Assembly (NCBI RefSeq): GCF_024220175.1
Contig: NZ_CP098502.1
Location: 2,294,001-2,358,000, forward strand
Source of the DNA: Paraconexibacter antarcticus
GTDB lineage: Bacteria > Actinomycetota > Thermoleophilia > Solirubrobacterales > Solirubrobacteraceae
Length of the DNA stretch: 64,000 nt
Reading direction: 5' to 3'
The notes under the pieces were generated by a model. It made no database searches. It worked only from the letters and a program-made list of their open reading frames with translations, and was not told the origin of the DNA. Every line of letters starts with the position of its first letter. Position 1 is the stretch's first letter. Positions 8,256 through 17,555 of this stretch are shown here, piece by piece. The position numbers and the translations under genes are program-made.

Positions 8256-9802
8256 TCAGGCGACGGCTGACGGCTCGCGCAGATCTGCTTCATGCGGCGT
8301 CGACGCCCCTGGGGGCTCAGCGGCATCTTTCGGTGGCGCCCAGAGCGCGGCGAGGATGCCGGCGGCGAGCATGATGAAGACCATGACCAGCGAGGTGTGC
8401 TGCGTGGCGTGCACGTAGGAGTCCCGCGCTTTGTCGGCCAGGGCCTGCCCGCTGGGGCCCAGGCGGCTTGCGACCTGGAGCGCGCCGGCGGCCGATCCGC
8501 GGCTGGCGTCGCGGGCGGGGGCGGGGAGCTTGTCGGTGATGGCGAGCATGTCGGAGGTGTATTTGCCGGACAGCAGTCCGCCGAAGAGCGCGACGCCGAG
8601 CGAGGTGCCGAGTTCGCGGGTGGTGTGGTTGACGGAGGCGGCGACGCCTTGTTTGGCCTCGGAGACGTTGCTGATGATCGCCTGGGTGCAGGGGACCATC
8701 GCCATGCCGAGCCCGAGGCCGATCGGCAGCGTGGCGGCGAACAGGACCCAGACCGGTCCGGCGCTGCCGATCCCGAGGAGGATGAGGAACCCGAGGGCGT
8801 TGAAGATGCAGCCAGCGCAGACGATGACGCGTAGGCCGAAGCGGCGGGTCAGGCGTCCGGCGTAGATCGTGATCGGGATCAGCGTGAACGCGGTCGCCGA
8901 CATCGGTAGCGACGCGGCCAGCGCGGTGTCGCCGAGCACGACCTGCTGGTAGGGGATGATCAGGAACGCGAGGCCGTAGACGCTGGCAAAGCACATCATG
9001 ACGGTGAACGACGCGACCGCGAAGGAGCGGTTGGCGAACAGCCGCACGTCCAGCAGCGGGTAGCGGCGGCGCAGCTGAATCGCGGCGAAGGCGCCGCCGG
9101 CGAGCACGCCGAGGCTCAGCAGGCCGATGATCTTCGGGTCGCTCCAGCCGTCCAGGCCGGCCTGGATGAACGCGGCGACCAGGGCGCTGACGCAGATGAG
9201 TGCGGCCAGGGCGCCCCAGACGTCGATCGGTGGCTGGTCCTCGTCGCGCGAGGACGGCAGCGTCGGGGAGACGGCGAGCACGATCGCGGCGCCGGCGAGG
9301 ATGCTCCAGAAGGCCGAGCGCCAGGAGAAGAACTCAAGCAGGATCGCCGCCACGAGGCCGCCGAGCACGCCGGCGAGGGAGAACGCGGCGGTCCAGATGC
9401 TCACGCCGGCATCGCGCATGTCCATGGGCAGGGTGCTGGTGATCAGCGACAGGGTCGAGGGGAGGATCAGCGCGGCGCCGACGCCGAGCGCGGCGCGGGC
9501 GCCGATCAGGGCGTTGGGGGTGTCGACGAACTGCAGCGCGACGGCGGAGGCGGCGAAGATCCCGAGGCCGGCGATCATCACGCCGCGGCGGCCGAAGCGA
9601 TCGCCGAGGGCGCCGGCGGGGAGCAGGAGGCCGGCCATCGCGAGGGTGTAGACGTCGATGATCCAGGTCAGCTCGGTCTGACTTGCCCCGATCTCGCGGG
9701 CGATCTGTGGCCCGGCGATGTAGAGCGTGGTGATCGACGCGACGACAAGTCCGACCGACGCGCAGAGGATGCCGAGGACCCAGTAGGCGCGGGACGTGAC
9801 AT
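8256..9802 (-). CDS. MFS efflux transporter (DHA2-like) with an apparent 5' frameshift
   Basis: A major facilitator of the 14-helix DHA2 (EmrB/QacA) type. The motif-A loop LGDRFGRRG follows the second helix, and many hydrophobic segments extend to the C-terminus. The homologous reading frame continues upstream of 9638 through an obvious first helix (YWVLGILCASVGLVVAS, then WIIDVYTLAMAG), but it meets the MMPL stop TGA (9809-9807) without any ATG, GTG or TTG. The natural-looking starts (ATG at 9802 and at 9814, the latter overlapping that stop) are in another frame; adding one base near 9786-9790 would join them. So the gene is either mutated, mis-sequenced or initiated at a non-standard codon. 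Confidence 0.8.
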
Positions 9803-9806
9803 CTGC

Positions 9807-12053
9807 TCAGGCATGAACGGCGACCTCCGGCTGGTTGGGCTTCTGGGTGCCGGGCGCGACGGCGCCGGGTTGCCGGTGGGAGAGGCTGAACTTCGGCAGC
9901 AGTCGTCCGAGCCAGTGGGGCTGATGCCAGGCGCGGGGGCCGGCGATGCTGATCAGGGCGGGGAGGAGCAGCAGCCGGACCAGGAAGGCGTCGAGCAGGA
10001 CGGCGACGCCGAGCACGACGCCCATCTCCTTCGCGGGGACGGCGGGGGAGAAGGCGAAGGAGCCGAAGACGCCGAGCATCGCGGCGACGGCCGCGACGAT
10101 CACCGGTCCGGAGCGGCCCATGCCGTGAACGACGGCGGTGCGGGCGTCCCGGGTCTCATCCCAGCGCTCGCGGGCGGAGGAGATGAAGAACACGGTGTAG
10201 TCCATCGCGATCGCGAAGATCATCGCGCTGAAGAACACCGGCACCCAGAAGTCGATGAAGCCCTGGGACTGAAATCCCAGCAGACCGGTGAGGTGTCCGT
10301 CCTGGAAGACGTGGACGGTGATCCCGAGCGCGGCCGCCGTGGACAACACGCTGGTGAGCGTTCCGGCGAGCGCGATCAGCGGCGCCTGCACGGCGATCAG
10401 CAGCAGGATCGAGCCGAGCACGAGGATCATCCCCAGGACGAGCGGGGCCTTGTTGGTCATCGCCCGCTGCAGATCGTGCAGCTCGGCGGGGGCGTGGCCA
10501 ACCAGTGCGTCTGGCGGGAGTTCGGCGCGGAGCCGATCGATCTGGGTTCCGGCCGCCCGGCTGTCGGGTGCCACCCGGAGCGCGGCCTGCAGCAGAACGT
10601 GATCGGTGCCCGGCGTCGTCGGGAGCGGGCGCACGCCGACCAGGTCGCGGTCGGCGCGCATGACCGCCTCCGCGCGGGCGCCGTCCCCTGCGGGTGCGGC
10701 GACGGTGACCGGCGCGATGCCCGACACGCCGAACGCGTGGTTGACCAGTTGCGCGCCCTGGCGGGCCGGCGCGTCATCGGGCAGGATCGCGTCGCCGGGA
10801 ATGCCGATCCGCAGATGGCCGAGCGGGAGCGCCAGCACGACGAGCACAAGGATCGCCGCGGCGGCCAGCGGCCGCGGGTGGCGCCAGACGAACGCCCCCC
10901 ATCGGGTCATCAGCCCGTCACCGTCGGCGCGGGCGCCGCGCTGGTTCTGGCGGCGGCGCCAGGGCGTCGCGCCGGCGTCGATCCGCGGCCCGAGCCGGGC
11001 CATCAGCATCGGCATCAGCGTGAACATCACCGTCAAGACGAGGGTGACGGAGAGCATGATCGCGAGGCTGATCGCTCGAGGCATCGGGCTGGGGATCAGG
11101 AAGCACACCCCGATCGCCAGGAACACGGTCGTGCCCGAGAACGCGATCGCGCGACCGGCGGTATCCATCGTGACCGCCGCCGCCAGGGCGGGATCAGCGT
11201 GTTCTCGCAGGGCCTCGCGGAAGCGCATGACGATGAACAGCGCGTAGTCGATGCCGAGCGCCATCGTGAAGATCAGCGTGAACGTCAGCGCCCACAGGGA
11301 GATGTCGAACAGGTGGGTGAGGATTGTCAGGGTGCCGCCGGTCACGGCTAGGCCGATGACGGTGATCAGCAGCGGCAGGCCGCCGGCCATCAGCGACCCG
11401 AACGCCAGGGCGAGGACCAGCAGCGTGATCGGCAGCGCGTAGGTCTCCGAGTGCAGCGTGGCGTCGCGGTTGTCCTTGTTGAAGTCCGCCCACTGCGCCG
11501 AGAGCCCAGACAGGTAGGCCCGGTAGCGCGGGCCGGCGACCTTCGGCACCTGGCCGCGGAGGCGGTCGGCGGCGCGGATCATCTCCTTCGGGCTCGCGCC
11601 GGCGCCCGCGGTGACGATCACGGTGCGCCCGTCGGCCGATATGAGTCCGGCCTTCTGCGGCCCGACCGTGCCGCGGACGGCCTTATCGCCGCCGAGCAGG
11701 CGCGATTCGGCGCGAGCAGCGCGCCGGAAGGCCGGGTCCTCGGCATACGGCCGGGCGCCGTGCATGACCACGCTCAGCGCCGAGCTGGAGGCCAGCGGAT
11801 CGGCCGTCTGCACAACGTCGCGGGCTTTCACCGAGTCCGAGCCCGTCGCCCACATCCCCGACCCGGCCAGCGAATGCTCAAGCTGCGGCAGGAACGCGCC
11901 CAAACCGGCCACCACAACGAACCACACGACTGCGGTACGCCGTGCGTGGGTGGCCGACGCGTACGCCAGCCGGCCGAGCGGACCGAGCGCGGACGCCGCC
12001 GCGGCGGATGGATCTTTGGTGGCGGACGTCGGCATGTCCCAAGCAAACCACAT
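9807..12053 (-). CDS. MMPL/RND-type lipid exporter
   Basis: A 748-residue MMPL transporter made of two repeats. Each repeat has a helix, a large extracytoplasmic domain (about 60-200 and 420-510) and a bundle of five helices. The proton-relay Asp-Tyr pairs are visible as GIDYALF and AMDYTVF, as in MmpL3-type proteins. Two starts are possible: ATG at 12053 or ATG at 12035 (MPTSATK), neither with a clear ribosome site. The gene diverges from the thioesterase/TetR operon and is followed by an MFS pump, which suggests a TetR-controlled efflux or lipid-export module. Confidence 0.92.
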   Translation of the reverse strand: MWFAWDMPTSATKDPSAAAASALGPLGRLAYASATHARRTAVVWFVVVAGLGAFLPQLEHSLAGSGMWATGSDSVKARDVVQTADPLASSSALSVVMHGARPYAEDPAFRRAARAESRLLGGDKAVRGTVGPQKAGLISADGRTVIVTAGAGASPKEMIRAADRLRGQVPKVAGPRYRAYLSGLSAQWADFNKDNRDATLHSETYALPITLLVLALAFGSLMAGGLPLLITVIGLAVTGGTLTILTHLFDISLWALTFTLIFTMALGIDYALFIVMRFREALREHADPALAAAVTMDTAGRAIAFSGTTVFLAIGVCFLIPSPMPRAISLAIMLSVTLVLTVMFTLMPMLMARLGPRIDAGATPWRRRQNQRGARADGDGLMTRWGAFVWRHPRPLAAAAILVLVVLALPLGHLRIGIPGDAILPDDAPARQGAQLVNHAFGVSGIAPVTVAAPAGDGARAEAVMRADRDLVGVRPLPTTPGTDHVLLQAALRVAPDSRAAGTQIDRLRAELPPDALVGHAPAELHDLQRAMTNKAPLVLGMILVLGSILLLIAVQAPLIALAGTLTSVLSTAAALGITVHVFQDGHLTGLLGFQSQGFIDFWVPVFFSAMIFAIAMDYTVFFISSARERWDETRDARTAVVHGMGRSGPVIVAAVAAMLGVFGSFAFSPAVPAKEMGVVLGVAVLLDAFLVRLLLLPALISIAGPRAWHQPHWLGRLLPKFSLSHRQPGAVAPGTQKPNQPEVAVHA

Positions 12054-12065
12054 TTTGCACCGAAC

Positions 12066-12092
12066 GAGTAAGAAAACTACTCCGATCGGTAC
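12066..12092. promoter_or_regulatory. Divergent operator region: GAGTA/TACTC repeat overlapping CCGATCGG palindrome
   Basis: Between the MMPL gene (minus, start near 12053) and the thioesterase gene (plus, start 12130), GAGTA and TACTC form an inverted repeat (12066-12082). It overlaps the perfect 8-base palindrome CCGATCGG (12082-12089), which is followed by TAC. The string CCGATCGG close to a GTAC also occurs upstream of the GAF-like gene at 13964-13971. The arrangement fits a TetR operator for both transcription units; the TetR gene at 12591 is the obvious candidate regulator. Confidence 0.5.
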
Positions 12093-12129
12093 GTTATGCT
12101 GGTGGCGTGGATGCTGAACGGGAGAGCTT

Positions 12130-12594
12130 GTGGCGCGCCTGAGGATCGAGGAGCGCTATGACGACGCGATGGCCGAGAGCATGCTCGCCATCAGCAACGA
12201 GATGCCGGGGCTGCCCGAGTTCCTGGGTGTGCGGTTGCTGCGCTTCGCTGCGGGACGGCTCTGGTCTGAGGCGGACCTCACCGGCCAGGTGCCGACGCCG
12301 TCGGGGAACGTGCACGGAGGGGTCGTCGCCGCGATCCTGGACCACATCACCGGCGCGGTGGTCTACCCGTTGATCCCGGACGGGCATTGGGGGGCGACGA
12401 CTGAGCTGAAGCTCAACTACATCGCGCCCGTCGCGGCGGGATTGCTGCAGGCCGACGCGACGGTCCTGGCGATCACCAACCGCAGCGCGGTCGTGCGGGC
12501 GGAGGCCTACATGGACGGCAGGCTCGTCGCCGCCGCCCAGGGCACGATCGCGATCGTCGCCCCGCGCGCGGTGACCGACCGAGCGGCGGCATGA
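12130..12594 (+). CDS. PaaI-type hotdog thioesterase
   Basis: A 154-residue single hotdog-domain protein with the signature NVHGGVVAAILDH (about residues 59-71), typical of acyl-CoA thioesterases of the PaaI/YdiI kind, and the beta-strand region TTELKLNYIAPV. It starts at GTG 12130, behind GGGAGAG. It would release CoA from a small or aromatic acyl-CoA, or proofread a catabolic pathway. Its stop overlaps the ATG of the next gene (TetR), so it shares the regulator's operon. Confidence 0.88.
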   Translation: MARLRIEERYDDAMAESMLAISNEMPGLPEFLGVRLLRFAAGRLWSEADLTGQVPTPSGNVHGGVVAAILDHITGAVVYPLIPDGHWGATTELKLNYIAPVAAGLLQADATVLAITNRSAVVRAEAYMDGRLVAAAQGTIAIVAPRAVTDRAAA

Positions 12595-13202
12595 GCACGG
12601 GCAAGCACCTGACCGCCAAGGGCCAGCGAACGGCCGCCCGGGTCCTGGAAGCGGCGACCACCGTGCTGGCACGCGACGGGTTCGGCGGCGCGACGCTGGG
12701 CCGGATCGCGGAGGAAGCAGGCCTGGACAAGCGCAACGTCCTCTACTACTACGACACCCGCGAGGCGCTGCTGGTACGCGTGGTCCAGACCGTCGGCGAG
12801 CGCGTCGCCGGACACATCGAGGAGACCGTCGGCGAGATCGACACCCCCGAAGCGCTCGCCGACGCACTCGTCGAAGCGATGTGGTCGGGGATCACCTCCG
12901 CGCCCGAGCTCGCGCGCTCCTACTTCGCCCTGATCGGCGGCGGCGCCGGCACCCCCGAGGTTGAAGCGGCCCTGCGAGGGCTCAAAGACGCCTACGAGCG
13001 GCTCATCTCCCGGCAGCTGCAGTCGATCAGCCACACCCGGTGGCGGCTGCGCGACGACCTTCCGGGCATGGTCACGCTGACCCTCGCGGTGTTCCGCGGT
13101 CTGCTGCTGGAGTGGACGGAGACCGGCGACACCGCGGCTAGCGCGGCAAGCCTGCAGCGGCTGAAGCGCTCGATCGCCGCCGAATACGTCCAGCTCGGGT
13201 AG
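12591..13202 (+). CDS. TetR family regulator
   Basis: A 203-residue TetR regulator. The N-terminal helix-turn-helix (about residues 10-55, GFGGATLGRIAEEAGLDKRNVLYYYDTREALL) is followed by an all-helical ligand domain. It is translationally coupled to the thioesterase gene (ATGA). It closely resembles the TetR at 13979-14614 in the DNA-binding part, where TVLARDGFGGATLGRIA is shared exactly, so both may recognise the same CCGATCGG-containing sites. Confidence 0.93.
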   Translation: MSTGKHLTAKGQRTAARVLEAATTVLARDGFGGATLGRIAEEAGLDKRNVLYYYDTREALLVRVVQTVGERVAGHIEETVGEIDTPEALADALVEAMWSGITSAPELARSYFALIGGGAGTPEVEAALRGLKDAYERLISRQLQSISHTRWRLRDDLPGMVTLTLAVFRGLLLEWTETGDTAASAASLQRLKRSIAAEYVQLG

Positions 13203-13278
13203 GGCCCAGCCAGAACGGCGCTCCGGCGGGAGCGATGTGCAGCCCATGAGTGTCGGCTCGGCCGCGGACCTCGCTGGA

Positions 13279-13938
13279 CTATGCGAGGGCAGTGGCTCGT
13301 AGTGGCGAATCGGTGTGGTGGTTCAGCGGCGGCTGGGTGTCGGTGAGGTCGGTGAAGAAGCTCTGACGGATGCGGGCGATTGCCGTGGAGGTGAGGTCGG
13401 CGATCTGCTGCGCGAACGGGCGGTCGGCGCGCGGTGTGGTGGTGGAGCCTCGGTCGAGAACGAGCAGTGCGATGACCGCGTCGTCGAGCCTGATGCGGCC
13501 GATGACCGGTGCCGTGAGGTCCAGGCGCCGTCGCAGCATGTGCTCCAGGGGATCCGGCGCGCTCGGATCGCGATGGCGCTCGATCGCCCTGACCACGCTG
13601 GCATCGAGGATGATCGGGGCGATCCGGAGCTGCCGGGTGACGCGCTCGCTGACCGGCGACGGGTTGGTGAGCAGGCCGGTATGAGCGCTGAGGCGCTCGG
13701 CGTCGACCGCAACGATGACCCCACACGCGCCCGGGCCCGGGCGGCGCGCGGCGGCAAGGGCGAGGTCGTAGACCTCGGCGAGCGACGTCGCACGCCGTTG
13801 ACGATGCTTCAACGTGTGAAGGGCGGCGGACTGCTCGCGGCTTCGCACGGTCGTTCGGCATGCCTCAAGGTCACCGCGCACAGACCGGCCGGCGCTGGCC
13901 GCAGGCAGTGCCTGCTGGAGTCGCCCTGTTCCGCTCAT
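13279..13938 (-). CDS. GAF-like cytoplasmic protein of unknown function
   Basis: A 219-residue protein. After an Arg-rich helical N-terminus (about 1-50) comes a region whose pattern (SLAEVYDLALAAARR, CGVIVAVDAERL, PVIGRIRLDDAVIALLVLD) resembles a GAF-type sensor fold. No DNA-binding or enzymatic domain is visible. It lies 40 bases downstream of a TetR gene on the same strand, with a palindrome-bearing promoter in between. A role as small-ligand sensor or regulator partner is possible, but this is inference. Confidence 0.6.
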   Translation of the reverse strand: MSGTGRLQQALPAASAGRSVRGDLEACRTTVRSREQSAALHTLKHRQRRATSLAEVYDLALAAARRPGPGACGVIVAVDAERLSAHTGLLTNPSPVSERVTRQLRIAPIILDASVVRAIERHRDPSAPDPLEHMLRRRLDLTAPVIGRIRLDDAVIALLVLDRGSTTTPRADRPFAQQIADLTSTAIARIRQSFFTDLTDTQPPLNHHTDSPLRATALA

Positions 13939-13947
13939 GGGGCGACC

Positions 13948-13975
13948 GTACCAGTCTTTGTATCCGATCGGGTAC
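13948..13975. promoter_or_regulatory. Operator-like GTACC...GGTAC repeat containing CCGATCGG
   Basis: In the 40-base gap upstream of the GAF-like gene, GTACC (13948-13952) and GGTAC (13971-13975) are inverted repeats. Inside them lies the perfect palindrome CCGATCGG (13964-13971). The core shared with the MMPL/thioesterase intergenic site suggests a common TetR-family regulator. Confidence 0.45.
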
Positions 13976-13978
13976 TTT

Positions 13979-14614
13979 TTATTCGTAGGGGTGGAACTGG
14001 GCTGCCATCAGCGCCTTGAACTGGTCGAGGCCGCCTTCGGTGAGCGCCGATTCGCCCTCTTCCAGCCACTGCAGGAGGTATCCGCGAAGGAGCGCGAAGA
14101 GCGCCGAGGCGGAGACGTGCAGGTCACCGCGGAGTGTCCATCCGGCGGCCTGTAGGGCGAGGAGTTGCTCGCGGATGAGGGTGCGGTAGAGATCCTTGAT
14201 GGTGTTCAGCGCATCGTCGACCTCGCCCGCTTCGACGTCGCCGGCGACGAGCGCGAAGTAGGCGCGGACGAGTTGCGGGTCGGACGTCACCCCGTCCCAC
14301 GTGGTGCTCACGATCGCGTCGAGCAGCGCGCGCGGGTCCTCGGGGTGGGGGGTGGTCTGACGGACGGTCTCGGCGATGCGCGCCCCGAGGTCGTGGACGA
14401 CCTTGACCAGCAGCCGCTCGCGCGTGCCGAAGTAGTAGAGGACGCTGCGTTTCTCCGCTGAGGCTTCTGCGGCGATGCGTCCGAGCGTGGCGCCGCCAAA
14501 GCCGTCACGCGCCAGCACCGTTGTGGCGGCCTGCAGGATCGACGCCGCTCGCCGGTCGCCCTTCGGCGTCAGGCGCGGCGGCGACTGGTGCGGGGATCCG
14601 GTCTGCGGTGTCAC
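13979..14614 (-). CDS. TetR family regulator
   Basis: A 211-residue TetR protein starting at GTG 14614. A Pro/Ser-rich leader is followed by the helix-turn-helix (about residues 20-65; GFGGATLGRIAAEASAEKRSVLYYFGTRERLL) and a helical effector domain. It is a paralogue of the 12591-13202 regulator, with near-identical recognition helices. It lies upstream of the GAF-like gene and downstream of a truncated MFS gene on the same strand, which may have been its target before the scar at 15.1 kb. Confidence 0.92.
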   Translation of the reverse strand: MTPQTGSPHQSPPRLTPKGDRRAASILQAATTVLARDGFGGATLGRIAAEASAEKRSVLYYFGTRERLLVKVVHDLGARIAETVRQTTPHPEDPRALLDAIVSTTWDGVTSDPQLVRAYFALVAGDVEAGEVDDALNTIKDLYRTLIREQLLALQAAGWTLRGDLHVSASALFALLRGYLLQWLEEGESALTEGGLDQFKALMAAQFHPYE

Positions 14615-14653
14615 CGGGTCAACGCTACCCGCCTGCGCGACGGGGCCATGGGG

Positions 14654-15094
14654 TCAAGCGGCGGTCGCGAGGCCCTGCTCGGTCGACGGATGTCGGGGCG
14701 CGGACGTCGGCGTGGCACGGACGAGGACCGCCGCGAGGACCGCGCCAACGGCGGCGATCGCGCTACCGGCCAAGAACACGTGATGCAGCGCGTCGGCGTA
14801 CGCCACGGACGCGGCCTCCGCAGATCCGGTGCCCGGCGTCGACGTCGTGCTCAGCGCGTGGTCGAAGATGGCCCCCATCGCCGCGACACCGGTGGCGACC
14901 CCGACCTGGCGGAAGGTGGAGTTCATGCCCGTGGCTGTGGCGGCCTGCGCCGGGGGCGCCACCGCCAGGGTGACCGCGGCCACCGTCGGGTTGGCCAGCC
15001 CGAAGCCCAGGCCGCAGAGCACCAGTCCGGGGAGGGCGATCGTCCAGCTGGAGCCGGCATCGAGCATCGTCATCTGCAGCAGCCCGACCTGAGC
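14654..15094 (-). pseudogene. C-terminal fragment of an MFS transporter
   Basis: About 145 residues corresponding to the last three to four helices of a 14-helix MFS pump. The readable frame begins at about 15094 (REVGTAQVGLLQ), runs into LDAGSSW and GLGFGLANPTVAA, and ends with a normal C-terminus. The N-terminal two thirds are missing; the homology stops abruptly near 15095, where unrelated DNA begins. It is a remnant of an efflux gene next to its TetR, broken by insertion or deletion. Confidence 0.75.
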
Positions 15095-15166
15095 TGTCCC
15101 GACTTCACGGAGACTTTTCAGTTAGGGATGCCCTCTTCTTGAAGGGAGAGGGGGTAAGCCGTTCCA

Positions 15167-16360
15167 TCATCGCGTAGAGGGGAGTCCTTGCGCTCGGCCG
15201 CGCCATCCACGGTCGAGCATCTCGGGGGTGGAGTAGCGAGGTCCGCCGAGGTGCCGGCGACGCTGTCCGTCGTCGAGACGGACGGTGGTCTGGGGCGAGG
15301 CGACCCAACGGTCGGCGAGGGTCTCAAGGCGGTTGACGGGTGCGCCTTCGCGGTGTGCGGCCGCCCATTCGCGGAGCACGTCGCGGCGGTCAAAGGTGCT
15401 CATCTGCCTTGTCACCCCGTGCGGCGAGCTGAGCTCCTCGGCGACGGCGGCGAGGTCGGGGGCGACTGGGCGGCCCGCCGCGCGGGCGTTGAGGACGGCG
15501 GCTAGTTCGTCGCGTCCGAATCCGGCTTCGGCGGCGCGGGCTTCCCAGTCGTCTCGGAGGTGGCCGATCGGGACGTCGTACTCCTTCGCTCGCCGCGTTT
15601 CTAGGACGGCGATCTGGGCGGACTTGGCGGAGCGACCACCGTGCTTGGCCATGTGGGCGCGGACCTCTTCGCTGCGCCGGGAGAAGACCCGGCGGACGTC
15701 CTCGTCGATGCCCTTGATCTCCGCGACGCCGTTGTGGACCGGTTCCCATTCCACGCCGACGGTGGCGGTGATGTGGTGGCGGAGGGCGGCTTGGTAGAGG
15801 AAGCCGGCGGTGCGTCCGTGGGCGTAAAGCGCGCGGCCGTCGAGAGCGGTCGCGCGGCCTTCGGCGGTGACCTCGTTGACGATGACCGAGTGGGTATGCA
15901 GCTGCGGGTCCCCGGCCCGGGAAGAGCGGTGGCGGAACGTCGCGATCGTGAGCGCGTCGCCCTGCACGTGACGGTGGCCGTCGACGTCACGGCGCGTCCA
16001 CGCGGCGTGCCGCTCGATGTACCCAAGCGCCTCCTCGACCGCCGCGTCGTGGGCCTCGCGTACCAGTTCGGCGACCTCGACGTCGCTCACGGCGAAGAGG
16101 ACGGAGACGGACTTCGGTGCGGAGAACGTCAGGTCGAATCCGAGGAGCTTGCGCTTGCTGCCCGCGGGTGGGGTGAGCGCGGTGATGAAGTCCTCTTCGT
16201 CGACTTCGCCGTCCAGGCCGCGGTCGTGTGCGCCTTTGCCGGTCCAGGTGCCTTTGGCTTCGCCTTGGCCGGTGTAGTAGTCCTCGCGGCCCTGGGCGAC
16301 CGAGCGGGTGTAGTAGGTGGGGTCTGCGTCGCCGCCGCCGACCTTGCCGATGGAGAGCAT
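15167..16360 (-). pseudogene. MobF/TrwC-type relaxase, N-terminal domain only
   Basis: A 397-codon frame holding the relaxase (HUH endonuclease) domain of a conjugative MobF protein. It has tyrosines Y16-Y17 and Y28-Y29 (DPTYYT, DYYTGQG), the metal-binding histidines H144, H155 and H157 (DPQLHTHSVIVNE), and SAPKSVSVLFA. Full proteins continue with a roughly 600-residue helicase after a GPRYSTPE motif. Here that motif (about residue 375) is followed by unrelated residues and a stop, so the helicase is absent. It is a relic of an integrative conjugative element; nicking activity alone might survive. Confidence 0.85.
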
Positions 16361-16405
16361 GTAGGTCTAGGCGTGCGTGAGACCAAACACCCCAGGGTCG
16401 ATTCG

Positions 16406-16422
16406 CATTTCCAATGCAAATG
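16406..16422. repeat. Inverted repeat CATTT-N7-AAATG upstream of the relaxase
   Basis: An AT-rich inverted repeat, overlapped by a second one (GCATT/AATGC, 16405-16417), lies about 45 bases upstream of the relaxase start in otherwise very GC-rich DNA. It could be an operator or part of a transfer origin, since oriT often lies next to mob genes. No nic site can be recognised. Confidence 0.35.
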
Positions 16423-16440
16423 TGTGCGGGTCCTGACGGC

Positions 16441-16560
16441 TCATGCCGCCGGGACCTCGGGGTGGGGGTCAGGAGTCGGGCTGCTGGACGGTGCGGCGAT
16501 CGACTCGACCACGAGCTCTTCCTCGGAGTAGGAGAACCACACCCGCTCCTCCTCGCACAT
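16441..16560 (-). CDS. Small acidic ORF (39 residues) upstream of the relaxase
   Basis: An ATG-started frame of 39 residues. The acidic N-terminus (MCEEERVWFSYSEEEL) is followed by a Pro/Ser-rich tail ending PEVPAA. It is in the same direction as the relaxase, 81 bases ahead of it, and begins exactly where the IS630 transposase homology stops. The composition looks protein-like rather than random. I do not recognise it; it may be an accessory gene of the lost conjugative element, or only the start of a truncated gene. Confidence 0.4.
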   Translation of the reverse strand: MCEEERVWFSYSEEELVVESIAAPSSSPTPDPHPEVPAA

Positions 16561-17509
16561 TGCGAACTGAGCGATGAGCTGAGCGCTGCAGCAGCTTGCG
16601 GGTCAGCTCGGCAAACCAGCGCTCGACGAGGTTGATCCAGCTGCTGCTGGTCGGGGTGAAGTGCAGCACGAACCGGGGGTGCGCTTTGAGCCAGCGCTGG
16701 ATTGCCGGGGTCTTGTGCGTGCTGCTGTTGTCGAGGACCAGGTGCACGTCCAGGTCGGCCGGGACGGCCTTGTCGATGCGCTGAAGGAACTTCTTGAACT
16801 CGACGGCGCGGTGGCGCTGGTGCAGTGCGCTGATGACCTGCCCGCTTCTCACGTCCAGCGCGGCGTAGAGGCTTGAGGTCCCGAAGCGCTTGTAGTCGTG
16901 GGTCACGCGCTCAGGGGTCCCGGGGCGCATCGGCAGGATCGGGGCGGTGCGGTCCAGTGCCTGGATCTGGGACTTCTCATCAACGCACAGCACGACAGCT
17001 CTTTCGGGCGGGTTGAGGTAGAGGCCGACGACGTCGTGGACCTTGTCGACGAACAACGGATCCTTGGACAGCTTCCACTTCTCCTGGCGGTGCGGCTGCA
17101 ACCCGTACGCGTGCCAGATCCGCAGGACCGCGTTCTGCGTCAGGCCGGCCTCCTTGGCCATCGACCGCGTCGACCAGTGCGTGGCGTCCTTGGGCGTGGA
17201 CTCCAAAGTCTTGACCACCACCGCCTCCACATCCTCATCGGTGATCGTCCGCGGGCGCCCCGGACGCGGCTCATCCAGCAGCCCGTCCACGCGCCGCTCG
17301 ACAAACCTGTTGCGCCACCGCGTGACCGTCGGCCGGCTCACACGCAACCGCTGCGCGATCTCCGTGTTCGTCCGCCCGGCCGCCGCCTCCAACACGATCT
17401 GTGAGCGCTGCGCCAACCCCCGGGCGCTCTTGCGGCGCCGCGCGAAGCCCTCCAGAACGGCGCGCTCCTGGTCGGTCAACACGATCTCACGGGCGGCAGC
17501 GATAGGCAT
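16469..17509 (-). pseudogene. IS630-family transposase with foreign C-terminus
   Basis: A helix-turn-helix N-terminus (TEIAQRLRVSRPTVTRWRNRF) precedes the DDE catalytic core: Asp in CVDEKSQIQALDR, Asp in LVLDNSSTHK and Glu in NLVERWFAEL. Homology to the family ends at about AHRSV (near 16557). The remaining 30 residues, RNVRGGAGV onward, read through an unrelated sequence that carries the small acidic ORF in another frame. About 40 to 50 residues of the native C-terminus are missing. ATG 17509 is the best start; the frame also extends 24 bases upstream to a TTG. Confidence 0.8.
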
Positions 17510-17555
17510 GAAGTATCCATGCCCCCGCTGCAACAGAACTAATCAATCAGGACAC
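16557..17555 (-). mobile_element. IS630-family insertion sequence, 3'-truncated
   Basis: The right end is clear. On the minus strand the element begins GTGTCCTGATTGATTAG immediately after a TA dinucleotide (17556-17557), the usual IS630 target. The transposase C-terminus is lost near 16557, and no matching left end was found, so only about 1.0 kb remains. The TA target lies in the stop codon of the TetR gene at 17555. Confidence 0.75.

Noticed and set aside
15095-15166. Possible IS3-type end between the MFS and relaxase fragments
   Set aside because: The string looks IS-end-like (TGTCCCGACTTCAC), but there is no partner repeat or transposase, so it is recorded only as a scar.
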